A stretch of DNA of 64,000 nucleotides from positions 1-64,000 of the forward strand of contig CALAUI010000020.1 in NCBI GenBank assembly GCA_937892115.1, given 5' to 3'. Made by a program: the position numbers and the translations under genes. Source of the stretch: an uncultured Clostridia bacterium (GTDB lineage: Bacteria; Bacillota; Clostridia; Oscillospirales; Acutalibacteraceae). Of this stretch, positions 33,884 through 42,322 are shown piece after piece. The number at the start of each line of letters is the position of its first letter. The first letter of the stretch is position 1. Below the pieces are notes generated by a model. It did no database searches, was not told the DNA's origin, and saw only the letters and a list, made by a program, of their open reading frames with translations.

Positions 33884-34378
33884 TCATTCGTATTTGGCAA
33901 GGATTGCTCTTACCTGTTCAGGTGATGATTTACCGTAAACGTCATCGTTGACGGTAAATACGGGTGCAAGACCGCAGGCACCTACGCAGCGGCACTCTTC
34001 AACGGAGAATTTACCGTCTTCGGTACATTCACCGGGTCCGATACCGAGCACTTCACAGATTTCGTCAAGAACTGCCTGTGAGCCCTTAACGTAGCATGCC
34101 GTACCCAGACATACCGATACGTTGTACTTACCCTTGGGTGAAAGAGCAAACTGCGCATAGAAAGTAGATACGCCGTAAACCTTTTCCAGGGGGACATCCA
34201 TACCCTCGGCAATCATTACCTGCACTTCATAGGGAAGATATCCGTAGATATCCTGTGCCTTCTGCATAACTGCCATGAGGAGATGTTTGTCATGCTTGCT
34301 TTCATTGATTACAGCTCTGAGCTCTGCTTCCTGCTCGTCTGTACCATGAAAAGGAATTTTGCTGATTTTCTTAAGCAT
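33884..34378 (-). CDS. hndA: NuoE-like [2Fe-2S] subunit of the hydrogenase, HndA/HydC
   Basis: 164 residues with the full NuoE/24-kDa pattern: a helical N-terminal part (LLMAVMQKAQDIYGYLP), YGVSTFYAQF, then four cysteines in CLGTACYVKG (about 93-98) and CRCVGACGLAPV (about 133-144) that bind the [2Fe-2S] cluster. It is the first gene of the hydrogenase operon while the other three complex subunits are at its far end, seven genes away; the sensory set lies between them. A GGGAGG site precedes the ATG by 8 nt. Confidence 0.95.
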   Translation of the reverse strand: MLKKISKIPFHGTDEQEAELRAVINESKHDKHLLMAVMQKAQDIYGYLPYEVQVMIAEGMDVPLEKVYGVSTFYAQFALSPKGKYNVSVCLGTACYVKGSQAVLDEICEVLGIGPGECTEDGKFSVEECRCVGACGLAPVFTVNDDVYGKSSPEQVRAILAKYE

Positions 34379-34458
34379 TTAGGTTTCCTCCCATTTAATA
34401 ATTCGCTTGAAAATTAATATACGGGTAGCCATTCTAACCCATTTTGTATATTCGGTTT

Positions 34459-34490
34459 ATTATAACACTTATTATTTTATATTTCCATAC
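34459..34490 (-). promoter_or_regulatory. promoter region of the hydrogenase operon
   Basis: A consensus -10 TATAAT (34459-34464, minus strand) lies about 80 bp before hndA. No good -35 box is seen at 16-18 bp, where the sequence is AT-rich; this may mean that an activator is needed. The leader from about 34452 to 34379 has no terminator-like hairpin. Confidence 0.5.
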
Positions 34491-34546
34491 ATTTTTTCAT
34501 TAAATTTTAGCAAATTCGCGTTTGTTTTGTTGTGTTTATCCCGCAT

Positions 34547-34576
34547 TTGACATATCGGGCGTTACTGTTGTATAAT
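34547..34576 (+). promoter_or_regulatory. promoter of the lipoprotein gene
   Basis: TTGACA (34547-34552), 18-bp spacer, TATAAT (34571-34576), followed by GAGGTG 7 nt before the ATG at 34596. The leader is therefore only about 12 nt. Confidence 0.8.
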
Positions 34577-34595
34577 AACCCGCGAGGTGAACGAT

Positions 34596-35396
34596 ATGAA
34601 AAAAACCGCCGCAGTTCTCTGCGTTATCGCCGTAATAATTTCCCTTTCCTCCTGCAAGCTCAATTCAAATAAGGACGTTCCCGATTACAAGACCTCAAAT
34701 TCCCTGGTCAGCTCCGTTGAAGAGCATTATACCGAGGACTTTGCCGATTCAAAAGGAAACGTTATCTGCTCAATAGATATGACCTATCCCGTATTCGAAT
34801 GCGAAGACAGTCCCGCAGTAGCCAACAATATGAATTACTGCTTTGACGAATATAAAAAAGCCGCAGTCAACAGCATAAAATCAAATCTCGGAAACACCGC
34901 GGAATATAAGAAAAAATTTAATATTGAGGGCGTTACGGTTACAAAAATCGTTTACGAAATCACGGAATGCAACGACTGTTACATTTCCGTTACCCTCAAC
35001 GAAAAAACCGGCACCGATATCTCAAAAGCCACCGGCAACACCACGGGGTACACCTTCTCAATGGTTGACGGCAGCCGTCTTACCCTTCAGTCCCTGCTCA
35101 AGCCCGATATGATTTATAATGAAGAGCTGGTGAAAAATCTGATTAAAAAGCAGGCAAATCTTACCTACGCAAACGGTGCCGCTCTTGAAGAAGACAAGCA
35201 GGTGACACTTGATTCCCTTTACAGCAGCGTCAGCTTCTGCTGCAAGCCCGAGGGCATCGTCTTCTACTATTCATACGAAATTCTTTCCGGCGGCGACCTT
35301 GACGGAATATACGAATGTGTCATTGATTACGCCGACCTGCTTCAATATATGACTCCCGAGGAATATTACGATATGTATTACACGGCAAACGCGTAA
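34596..35396 (+). CDS. lipoprotein with DUF3298-like (RsiV C-terminal) domain
   Basis: 266 residues. The signal peptide MKKTAAVLCVIAVIISLSSC ends in the lipobox LSSC, so Cys20 should be lipidated and the protein held on the outer face of the membrane. The C-terminal half has the DUF3298 pattern (GYTFSMVDGSRLTLQSLL, then PEGIVFYYSYEI and the late Y/F-rich YADLLQYMTPEEY). The same fold forms the sensing part of the anti-sigma factor RsiV, but no sigma factor or transmembrane anti-sigma segment is present. A GTG three codons upstream lies inside the ribosome binding site and was not used. Monocistronic; function unknown. Confidence 0.82.
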   Translation: MKKTAAVLCVIAVIISLSSCKLNSNKDVPDYKTSNSLVSSVEEHYTEDFADSKGNVICSIDMTYPVFECEDSPAVANNMNYCFDEYKKAAVNSIKSNLGNTAEYKKKFNIEGVTVTKIVYEITECNDCYISVTLNEKTGTDISKATGNTTGYTFSMVDGSRLTLQSLLKPDMIYNEELVKNLIKKQANLTYANGAALEEDKQVTLDSLYSSVSFCCKPEGIVFYYSYEILSGGDLDGIYECVIDYADLLQYMTPEEYYDMYYTANA

Positions 35397-35444
35397 GCCG
35401 TGAACAGAGCAAAGCTTTTCGCTTTTTAACATTCATAATAAATC

Positions 35445-35478
35445 AAAAACTCCCATCCTTGCGGATGAGAGTTTTTTT
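35445..35478. terminator. bidirectional terminator between lipoprotein gene and rplQ
   Basis: ACTCCCATCC (35450-35459) pairs with GGATGAGAGT (35463-35472) with one mismatch; T7 follows on the plus strand, and AAAAA precedes, giving TTTTT on the minus strand. It ends both the lipoprotein transcript and the 15-kb ribosomal protein supercluster. Confidence 0.9.
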
Positions 35479-35495
35479 ATGTGGTTATGTACTTA

Positions 35496-35837
35496 TCAGA
35501 CCAGCTCGATGATGCACATTTCAGCTGCATCGCCTCTGCGGGCACCGGTCTTGATAATACGGCAATAACCGCCGTTTACTTCCTTATACTTGGGAGCGAT
35601 TTCATCAAAGAGCTTCTTAACAACGTCTTCCTTTGTGACGTATGCAAGAACCTTACGCTTTGATGCAAGGGAATCATCCTTGGCAACGGTGATCATCTTT
35701 TCAGCCATTGCGCGGACTTCCTGTGCTCTTGTAACGGTGGTCTCTATTCTGCCGTTTTCCAAAAGATATGTGACAAGGCCTCTGAGCATTGCTTTGCGAT
35801 GGTCAGTTGAACGGCCAAGCTTTCTGGTTCCGGGCAT
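35496..35837 (-). CDS. rplQ: large subunit ribosomal protein L17
   Basis: 113 residues with the typical start MPGTRKLGRSTDHRKAMLRG and the closing GDAAEMCIIELV. It is the last gene of the alpha operon, 19 nt after rpoA, directly before the shared terminator. Confidence 0.98.
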   Translation of the reverse strand: MPGTRKLGRSTDHRKAMLRGLVTYLLENGRIETTVTRAQEVRAMAEKMITVAKDDSLASKRKVLAYVTKEDVVKKLFDEIAPKYKEVNGGYCRIIKTGARRGDAAEMCIIELV

Positions 35838-35856
35838 TTAGTTCACACTCCTTATC

Positions 35857-36813
35857 TTAATCGTCGTCTCTGCGAAGGTCGCAGCCAAGAGACTGAAGCT
35901 TGGCAACAACTTCGTCAAGAGACTTTCTGCCAAGGTTACGGACCTTCATCATTTCTTCTTCGGTCTTGGTAACAAGATCGCCAACCGTATTATACTGGGC
36001 TCTCTTCAAGCAATTGAAGGATCTCACAGACAGGTCAAGTTCCTCAATGGTCATCTCCAGAACTTTATCCTTACCATTGTCGGGCTTCTCTTCGAATATA
36101 CCATTGCTGCCAACCTCTACTTCCTCTGAAAGAGCGGTGAAGAGGTCGAGATGCTCGTTGAGAATCTTGGCGCCAAACGAAACAGCTTCCCTGGCGTTAA
36201 TGGTGCCGTTTGTCCACACTTCAAGTGTCAGCTTATCATAGTCGGTAATCTGACCTACACGTGTGTTCTCGACTGTGTAGTTAACCTTTAATACGGGTGT
36301 GTAAATTGAATCAATAGCTATAACACCGATGATGGGCTGCATAATGGCCTTGTTTCTCTCGGATGAAATATATCCTCTGCCCTTGTCGCAGGTAAGCTCC
36401 ATATTTACGTGAGCGTCTGCATTGAGAGTTGCAATGTGCAGCTCGGGATTGAGAATTTCAACCTCGGAATCGGTGCTGATGTCGCCGGCTGTGATTTCGC
36501 CTTCGCCGGAAGCATTGATGTAAAGTGTCTTGGGGCCGTCTCCATTAATCTTGAGGATAACTTCCTTGAGATTAAGCACGATTTCAGTAACATCCTCTTT
36601 TACTCCGGGGATAGTGCTGAACTCATGAAGAACTCCGTCGATTTTTACGGATGTGATTGCGTAGCCGGGGAGAGAAGCAAGGAGCACTCTTCTGAGACTG
36701 TTGCCGAGCGTCTGTCCGTATCCTCTTTCAAGGGGCTCAACTACGAATCTGCCGTATTTACCGTCGGGGGTGATTTCGGCAGTATCAATTCTGGGCTTTT
36801 CGATACCAATCAT
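35857..36813 (-). CDS. rpoA: RNA polymerase alpha subunit
   Basis: 318 residues. The N-terminal dimerisation domain has GYGQTLGNSLRRVLLASLPG; the C-terminal domain, which binds UP elements and activators, has LDLSVRSFNCLKRA and RNLGRKSLDEV. ATG at 36813 is preferred because TAAGGAGGG lies 7 nt upstream and the protein then starts MIGIEKPRI, as in other Clostridia; the frame is open 16 codons further. It is between rpsD and rplQ. Confidence 0.98.
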   Translation of the reverse strand: MIGIEKPRIDTAEITPDGKYGRFVVEPLERGYGQTLGNSLRRVLLASLPGYAITSVKIDGVLHEFSTIPGVKEDVTEIVLNLKEVILKINGDGPKTLYINASGEGEITAGDISTDSEVEILNPELHIATLNADAHVNMELTCDKGRGYISSERNKAIMQPIIGVIAIDSIYTPVLKVNYTVENTRVGQITDYDKLTLEVWTNGTINAREAVSFGAKILNEHLDLFTALSEEVEVGSNGIFEEKPDNGKDKVLEMTIEELDLSVRSFNCLKRAQYNTVGDLVTKTEEEMMKVRNLGRKSLDEVVAKLQSLGCDLRRDDD

Positions 36814-36926
36814 TTCAAAACCCTCCTTATAAAAGGCAGGAATTTCTCCTGCAATATGCATTCAAAAAAATTGCCGGAATAATCGGGCGGTGTATGCCCG
36901 TAAAAGGGCATAGCACACGGCACTGA

Positions 36927-37553
36927 TTACTTGGAGTAAAGCTCGACGATAAGATGCTCTTCAACGGGAACTTCAATCTGCTCACGAGTGGGCAGTGCAA
37001 GAACCTTACCTGTAAGAGTATCATCGTTGCGATCAAGCCACTGAGGAACGGGCTTTGAACCCATAGCTGCTACTGTAGCCTTAATCTTTTCGCTTTCCTT
37101 GCTCTTATCTGCGATGGCAACTTCGTCGCCTGCCTTGATAAGATATGAGGGAATGCTTACCCTCTTGCCGTTTACTTTGTAATGGCCATGATTTACAAGC
37201 TGTCTTGCTTCTGCTCTGGAATTAGCCCAGCCAAGAAGATAAACAACGTTATCAAGTCTGCTTTCGCAGATCTGAAGCAGGTTTTCACCTGTAACGCCCT
37301 GCTTGCGTTCAGCCATAAGGAAATACTTATAGAACTGCTTCTCGGGTATACCGTAGTAACGCTTGGCCTGCTGCTTAGCACGAAGCTGAAGTCCGTATTC
37401 TGTGGGCTTCTTGCGGCTCTGACCATGCTGACCGGGAGCATAAGATCTGCGCTCTAATGCACATTTACCTGTGTAGCAACGCTCGCCCTTAAGGAAAAGC
37501 TTCTTGCCCTCACGACGGCAAAGCTTGCATACCGCGCCGGTATATCTTGCCAT
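36927..37553 (-). CDS. rpsD: small subunit ribosomal protein S4
   Basis: 208 residues. The N-terminus has four cysteines (CKLC near 9-12, then RCYTGKC), so this is the zinc-binding form, followed by the PGQHGQ motif and the S4 RNA-binding domain (about 98-160). It lies in the alpha operon after rpsK. A gap of 110 nt to rpoA is the longest in this part of the cluster and could hold a regulatory or internal promoter element, though I see no clear boxes. Confidence 0.98.
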   Translation of the reverse strand: MARYTGAVCKLCRREGKKLFLKGERCYTGKCALERRSYAPGQHGQSRKKPTEYGLQLRAKQQAKRYYGIPEKQFYKYFLMAERKQGVTGENLLQICESRLDNVVYLLGWANSRAEARQLVNHGHYKVNGKRVSIPSYLIKAGDEVAIADKSKESEKIKATVAAMGSKPVPQWLDRNDDTLTGKVLALPTREQIEVPVEEHLIVELYSK

Positions 37554-37580
37554 ATTGTGTTACACCTCCAATAAATTCTG

Positions 37581-37982
37581 TTACACGCGTCTTCTCTTGG
37601 GAGGACGGCAACCATTGTGAGGAATGGGAGTTACATCCTTGATCATGTTAACTTCCAGACCTGCTGTCTGAAGAGCTCTGATTGCTGCTTCACGTCCCTG
37701 ACCGGGGCCCTTAACGTAAACTTCTACAGTCTTCATACCGTGGTCGATAGCAATCTTAGCTGCTGTCTCTGCTGCGGTCTGTGCTGCGAAGGGAGTTGAC
37801 TTCTTTGAACCTCTGAAGCCCATCTCACCTGCACTTGCCCATGAAACTGCGTTGCCCTGAGTGTCAGTGATTGTAACAATTGTGTTGTTAAAGGTGGATT
37901 GGATATGGGCTGCGCCGCGTTCGATATTCTTTTTCTCACGACGTTTACGGCCTGTTGTCTTTTTTGTTGCTGCTTTAGCCAT
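37581..37982 (-). CDS. rpsK: small subunit ribosomal protein S11
   Basis: 133 residues with IQSTFNNTIVTITD and the C-terminal DVTPIPHNGCRPPKRRRV, both S11 hallmarks. It lines the mRNA exit side of the 30S platform. It starts 15 nt after rpsM. Confidence 0.98.
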   Translation of the reverse strand: MAKAATKKTTGRKRREKKNIERGAAHIQSTFNNTIVTITDTQGNAVSWASAGEMGFRGSKKSTPFAAQTAAETAAKIAIDHGMKTVEVYVKGPGQGREAAIRALQTAGLEVNMIKDVTPIPHNGCRPPKRRRV

Positions 37983-37997
37983 GATATCCCTCCTCGA

Positions 37998-38366
37998 TTA
38001 TTTCTTCTTGTTGGCAATGGTCTTCTTGGGACCCTTGCGTGTACGTGCGTTTGTCTTTGAACGCTGGCCTCTTACGGGGAGACCTTTTCTGTGACGAACA
38101 CCACGATAGCATCCGATTTCGATAAGTCTCTTGATATCAAAAGCTGTCTCTCTGCGGAGATCGCCTTCTACCTTGAGGTTATGTTCGATGTATTCACGGA
38201 TCTTTGATACGTCGTTCTCGGTCATATCCTTAACTCTGAGGTCGGGATCTATGCCGGTTGCTGCAATAATGTCGCTTGCTGTTTTACGACCGATACCGTA
38301 GACATAAGTAAGAGCGATTTCAATTCGCTTGTCTCTGGGAAGGTCGACACCTGATATACGCGCCAT
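37998..38366 (-). CDS. rpsM: small subunit ribosomal protein S13
   Basis: 122 residues starting MARISGVDLPRDKRIEIALT, with the RHRKGLPVRGQRSKTNART tail that reaches towards P-site tRNA. First gene of the alpha operon proper, 39 nt after rpmJ. Confidence 0.98.
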   Translation of the reverse strand: MARISGVDLPRDKRIEIALTYVYGIGRKTASDIIAATGIDPDLRVKDMTENDVSKIREYIEHNLKVEGDLRRETAFDIKRLIEIGCYRGVRHRKGLPVRGQRSKTNARTRKGPKKTIANKKK

Positions 38367-38405
38367 TTGTCAGTTACACCTCCAATAAAATTGGTTTCGT
38401 CGGGA

Positions 38406-38519
38406 TTAACCCTGACGCTGTTTGTGCTTGGGATTTTCACAGATTACCATTACTTTTCCCTTGCGCTTGATTATCTTGCATTTTTCGCACATTTTCCTAA
38501 CAGAAGGTCTGACTTTCAT
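38406..38519 (-). CDS. rpmJ: large subunit ribosomal protein L36
   Basis: A 37-residue gene between infA and rpsM, read directly from the minus strand. The protein starts MKVRPSVRKMCEKCK and ends KHKQRQG; it has the C-x2-C...C-x4-H zinc ligands of the common L36 type. The ATG is at 38519 with AGGAGGT 8 nt upstream. Confidence 0.97.
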   Translation of the reverse strand: MKVRPSVRKMCEKCKIIKRKGKVMVICENPKHKQRQG

Positions 38520-38540
38520 ATTAGAATACCTCCTTGTATT

Positions 38541-38759
38541 TTACTTTGATCGCCATGTGATACGGCCCTTTGTAAGGTCGTAAGGCGACATTTCAACTGT
38601 CACTTTGTCTCCGGGAAGGATACGAATGTAGTTCATTCTGAGCTTGCCGGAAATGTGTGCCATGATTCTGTGTCCGTTTCCGAGCTCAACCTGGAAGGTC
38701 GCATTCGGTAACGCTTCGATAACTGTACCTTCAATTTCGATCATGTCCTGCTTAGACAT
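38541..38759 (-). CDS. infA: translation initiation factor IF-1
   Basis: 72 residues forming one S1-like OB fold (MSKQDMIEIEGTVIEALPN, then VTVEMSPYDLTKGRITWR). IF-1 blocks the A site during initiation. The order map, KOW gene, infA, rpmJ, rpsM is usual in Clostridia. Confidence 0.98.
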   Translation of the reverse strand: MSKQDMIEIEGTVIEALPNATFQVELGNGHRIMAHISGKLRMNYIRILPGDKVTVEMSPYDLTKGRITWRSK

Positions 38760-38768
38760 AATAACCTC

Positions 38769-39023
38769 CTAATTGTTGCAGTTAATTTCGGTTTCCGCCT
38801 CTTTCAGTGCTTTTTTAAGAGCTCTGTTTGTTGCAAGGGAATCCTCATTTAGGATAATATCCGTTGCTTCAACGTGGCGGATGTTTTTCTTTTTTGGCCT
38901 GTCAATGGGACGTTCTTTGCCGTCACAGACGAGAACTGATTTTTCGTCTGCCTGCATTACAGCAAGCAAACGGTTACTGTCTCTGCCTGCAAGACTTCTT
39001 ACTACCGTGCCTCTTTCAAGCAT
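38769..39023 (-). CDS. KOW-domain RNA-binding protein (L14e-like)
   Basis: 84 residues. The N-terminus VVRSLAGRDSNRLLAVMQ is a KOW-type SH3 motif, as in archaeal/eukaryotic L14e and in small Firmicute proteins always found between map and infA. The rest is helical and charged. A ribosome-associated role is likely but, as far as I know, not established. It starts 11 nt after map. Confidence 0.85.
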   Translation of the reverse strand: MLERGTVVRSLAGRDSNRLLAVMQADEKSVLVCDGKERPIDRPKKKNIRHVEATDIILNEDSLATNRALKKALKEAETEINCNN

Positions 39024-39034
39024 ACCGTTTCTCC

Positions 39035-39784
39035 TTATAACATCGTAAGAATAACGGGACCATTTGAACTGATGGCTATCGTATGCTCAAAATGGGCTGA
39101 TAATTTGCCGTCTTTGGTTTTGACAGTCCAACCGTCAGGCAGCTGCCTGATTCCTGCACCGCCCTGATTTATCATGGGCTCAATGGCTATTGTCATGCCG
39201 GGGAGCAGGCGCACACCTCTACCCGGTGTGCCGTAATTGGGTACGCTGGGGTCTTCATGCATTACTTTTCCGACACCGTGACCGGTGTATTCGCGAACGA
39301 CGGAAAAGCCCCTTTCCTCGCAATACCTCTGGATTGTAGAGCCGATGTCGCCGAGTCTGCCGCCTGCGACCGCCATCTTTATGCCTTCGTAAAGACTTTC
39401 TCTTGTGGTGTCGCACAGCCGCTGTGCTTCAGGAGATATTTCCCCTGCCGCAAATGTTGCGGCATTATCACCGACATAGCCCTTAAAGGTTGCTCCGACA
39501 TCAATGCTGACTATATCGCCGGCCTTGATTATCTGGCTTTTGCTCGGAATACCATGAATGACCGTGTCATTTATGGAAACGCATGATGCAGCGGGATAAC
39601 CGTTATAGCCCAGAAAAGTGGGCTTTGCACCGTGTTTAACTATATAATCACGGGCAATTTTATCGATGTATGCTGATGAAACTCCGGGTTCCACAGCTTC
39701 ACCCGCCGCTTTTAATGCACCGGCAGCGATTTTGCAGGCTTCTTTCATCTGCTCAATCTCACTGCTTGTTTTAAGCACTATCAT
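39035..39784 (-). CDS. map: methionine aminopeptidase type I
   Basis: 249 residues; removes the initiator methionine. The five metal ligands are seen in context: DVGATFKGYVGDNAATF (two Asp), GHGVGKVMHEDP (His), IEPMI (Glu) and HFEHTIAI (Glu). ATG at 39784 has GGAGG 8 nt upstream; an open frame runs 15 codons further but would overlap secY. It follows secY with a 41-bp gap; the adk gene normally found between them is absent. Confidence 0.98.
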   Translation of the reverse strand: MIVLKTSSEIEQMKEACKIAAGALKAAGEAVEPGVSSAYIDKIARDYIVKHGAKPTFLGYNGYPAASCVSINDTVIHGIPSKSQIIKAGDIVSIDVGATFKGYVGDNAATFAAGEISPEAQRLCDTTRESLYEGIKMAVAGGRLGDIGSTIQRYCEERGFSVVREYTGHGVGKVMHEDPSVPNYGTPGRGVRLLPGMTIAIEPMINQGGAGIRQLPDGWTVKTKDGKLSAHFEHTIAISSNGPVILTML

Positions 39785-39825
39785 GCTGATCCTCCGTTTG
39801 GTGGACATCTCTGTCCGGGACTTCA

Positions 39826-41154
39826 TCAATCAAGGAAGCCCTTGTAGTGTCTCATCATCATCTGGCTTTCGAGCTGCTTTACTGTTTCAAGAGCAACACC
39901 GACAAGAATGATGATTGAAGTACCGCCGAGTGAAACGTTCAGTCCGTTGGGGAGAGTTGCCTTACCGATCTGAGATACGATAATGGGAACAAGAGCGACA
40001 ATACTCAGAAGCAGAGCACCGAGAAGGGTGATTCTGTTGATGATCTTGCCGATGTATCTTGCCGTGGGCTCGCCGGGACGGATACCGGGAACAGAACCGC
40101 CGTTCTCACGGATGTTCTTGGACATTTCAATGGGGTTGTACTGAATGCTTGCATAGAAGTATGCGAAAGCGATAATGAATACGAAATAGATAATTGCGTA
40201 AGCCCAATGGTCTGCAGTAAAGAGCTTGAAGAATCCTGTCAGGAACTTGCTCTTCTCAATCTTATCAGCTGAGATGAACATCTGAACCGTGGGAGGCACA
40301 GAAAGGATTGATGAAGCGAAGATGATGGGCATAACACCGGACATATTTACCTTGATGGGCATATGGGTGTTCTGGCCGCCGTACATCTTACGGCCTACAA
40401 CTCTCTTTGCATAGTTGATGGGAATTCTTCTCTCTGCATTGTCCATCCATACGATATAAGCAATCATAAGGATAAGCATTACACCGATGAGGGGAGTTAC
40501 TACATAGTAAGCGCCGCCGTGAGCGATGTAACCGTTCTTGGGACCGTAAAGAGAAGTGATGAGAGTGGGAATTCTTGAAACGATACCGGCGAAAAGGATG
40601 ATTGAAATACCGTTGCCGATGCCGTTTTCGTTGATTCTCTCACCGAGCCACATGATAAGGGCTGTACCTGCGGTGAAGCAGGCAATGATTGTAACTGCCT
40701 GGAAGAATGCCGCAAAACCCGTAAGACCTGCGGGAGTAACGAAATTCTTGCTTCTCAGGTAGAAGAAATATGCGGTACTCTGAAGAAGACCGAGCACGAT
40801 GGTAACGAAACGGGTGATGGAAGCAATCTTCTTACGACCCTCTTCGCCTTCCTGCTGAAGTCTTTCAAGAGCGGGAATGGCAACTGCGAGCAGCTGCATA
40901 ATAATTGAACTGTTGATGTAGGGGGTGATTGACATTGCAAATATGGTACCATAGTTGAATGCGTCACCTGTCATCATTGAAAGGTAGTTCATGAACGTAC
41001 CCTGGCTCGGATCCACGATACCTTCAACACCGATGTTGGTGAAGGGAACGGGGATGGCGGAACCGATTCTGAATATCAGAACGATAAGGCATGTATAGAG
41101 CATCTTTTTTCTCAGATCAGCTACCTTCCAAGCGTTAGCAATGGTCTGGAACAT
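39826..41154 (-). CDS. secY: preprotein translocase subunit SecY
   Basis: 442 residues with ten hydrophobic segments; the channel for Sec export. Recognisable parts are the plug/TM2 region (GYGTIFAMSITPYINSSIIMQ-like), and the cytoplasmic loop with NPIEMSKNIRENGGSVPGIRPG before TM9. It overlaps the stop of rplO by one base (ATGA-type junction), ensuring coupling to the spc operon. Confidence 0.98.
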   Translation of the reverse strand: MFQTIANAWKVADLRKKMLYTCLIVLIFRIGSAIPVPFTNIGVEGIVDPSQGTFMNYLSMMTGDAFNYGTIFAMSITPYINSSIIMQLLAVAIPALERLQQEGEEGRKKIASITRFVTIVLGLLQSTAYFFYLRSKNFVTPAGLTGFAAFFQAVTIIACFTAGTALIMWLGERINENGIGNGISIILFAGIVSRIPTLITSLYGPKNGYIAHGGAYYVVTPLIGVMLILMIAYIVWMDNAERRIPINYAKRVVGRKMYGGQNTHMPIKVNMSGVMPIIFASSILSVPPTVQMFISADKIEKSKFLTGFFKLFTADHWAYAIIYFVFIIAFAYFYASIQYNPIEMSKNIRENGGSVPGIRPGEPTARYIGKIINRITLLGALLLSIVALVPIIVSQIGKATLPNGLNVSLGGTSIIILVGVALETVKQLESQMMMRHYKGFLD

Positions 41155-41597
41155 CAGATCACCTCAGCCTTTCCTCCGGCCTGTTCAATCTTAGACTTAG
41201 CACTTTCTGAAAAAGCATTTGCCTGAACGGTGAGCTTCTTCGAGATTTCGCCCTGACCTAAGACCTTAACGCCGTCAAGTTCTTTTCTGATAATTCTCTT
41301 CTCAAGAAGAGCTTCAGTTGTTACTACATCGCCGTCATTAAAAGCTTTGTCAAGAGTAGCTACGTTTACGATAGCCATCTCAGTGCCAAAAATGTTGTTG
41401 AATCCTCTTTTGGGAATTCTTCTCTGAAGGGGCATCTGACCGCCTTCAAAACCTGCGCGCTGGCCTCTGCCTGCACGTGCTAACTGACCCTTATGACCTT
41501 TGCCGGCGGTCTTACCCTGACCTGAACCGGGACCACGGCCGATACGCTTGTTAGCTTTTGTTGCGCCTGCTGCGGGTGCGAGATCGTGCAACTTCAT
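41154..41597 (-). CDS. rplO: large subunit ribosomal protein L15
   Basis: 147 residues. The glycine/lysine-rich N-terminus (KRIGRGPGSGQGKTAGKGHKG) and QRRIPKRGF are diagnostic. It overlaps rpmD by one base at its start and secY at its end. Confidence 0.98.
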   Translation of the reverse strand: MKLHDLAPAAGATKANKRIGRGPGSGQGKTAGKGHKGQLARAGRGQRAGFEGGQMPLQRRIPKRGFNNIFGTEMAIVNVATLDKAFNDGDVVTTEALLEKRIIRKELDGVKVLGQGEISKKLTVQANAFSESAKSKIEQAGGKAEVI

Positions 41598-41791
41598 TAG
41601 TTTGCACCTCCTTTGGCTTCACTTACCTCAAGAAGATGAGAAAGCTTTCTGATCTTACCCTGAGTAGCTGCGTTATCGGGCTGAACCGAAACGTCACCTA
41701 CTTTGTGAAGACCAAGTGCCTTGGCGGTCGCAATCTGGGGCTTTGTGGAACCGATTAAGCTTTTAGCAAGCTTTACCTGTAAATCTGCCAT
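41597..41791 (-). CDS. rpmD: large subunit ribosomal protein L30
   Basis: 64 residues, MADLQVKLAKSLIGSTKPQ followed by GLHKVGD, the short bacterial L30 form. It is placed between rpsE and rplO. Confidence 0.97.
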   Translation of the reverse strand: MADLQVKLAKSLIGSTKPQIATAKALGLHKVGDVSVQPDNAATQGKIRKLSHLLEVSEAKGGAN

Positions 41792-41804
41792 TTTTGCGCC
41801 CTCC

Positions 41805-42305
41805 TTAACCTAAAATTTCCTTAGCGGACTTACCGCGGATAGCGGCAACTTCTTCAACGTTACGAAGCTTTGAAAGTCCGTCGATGGTAGCTCTTACTAC
41901 GTTGCAGGGATTGTTTGAACGAAGAGCTTTTGTACGGATATCCTTGATACCTACGGTTTCAACAACGGCACGAACGGGGCCGCCTGCGATAACGCCGGTA
42001 CCGGGAGCAGCGGGCTTGAGCAGAACTACGCCTGCGCCAAACTTGCCGATGATTTCGTGAGGAATTGTTGTGCCCTTAAGAGAAACCTGCATAAGGTTCT
42101 TCTTGGCATCTTCAATACCCTTGCGGATAGCGTCAGGAACTTCACCTGACTTGCCGAGACCAAAACCGATGATGCCGTTGCCGTCACCGACAACTACGAG
42201 AGCGGAGAACTTCATAATACGGCCGCCCTTTACAGTCTTTGATACACGGTTGATAGCAACTACGCGCTCGGTAAGCTCGTATGCTGATGCGTCAATCTTA
42301 GCCAT
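41805..42305 (-). CDS. rpsE: small subunit ribosomal protein S5
   Basis: 166 residues. It has the double-stranded RNA-binding-like N domain (VVAINRVSKTVKGGRIMKFSA) and the conserved APGTGVIAGGPVRAVVE block. S5 helps decoding accuracy. It lies 13 nt upstream of rpmD. Confidence 0.98.
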   Translation of the reverse strand: MAKIDASAYELTERVVAINRVSKTVKGGRIMKFSALVVVGDGNGIIGFGLGKSGEVPDAIRKGIEDAKKNLMQVSLKGTTIPHEIIGKFGAGVVLLKPAAPGTGVIAGGPVRAVVETVGIKDIRTKALRSNNPCNVVRATIDGLSKLRNVEEVAAIRGKSAKEILG

Positions 42306-42322
42306 AAATAATTTCTCCTTTC

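Noticed and set aside
34596..35396. Anti-sigma factor RsiV
   Set aside because: Only the C-terminal sensing-type domain is similar; the protein is a lipoprotein without an N-terminal anti-sigma domain or transmembrane helix and without an adjacent sigma factor.
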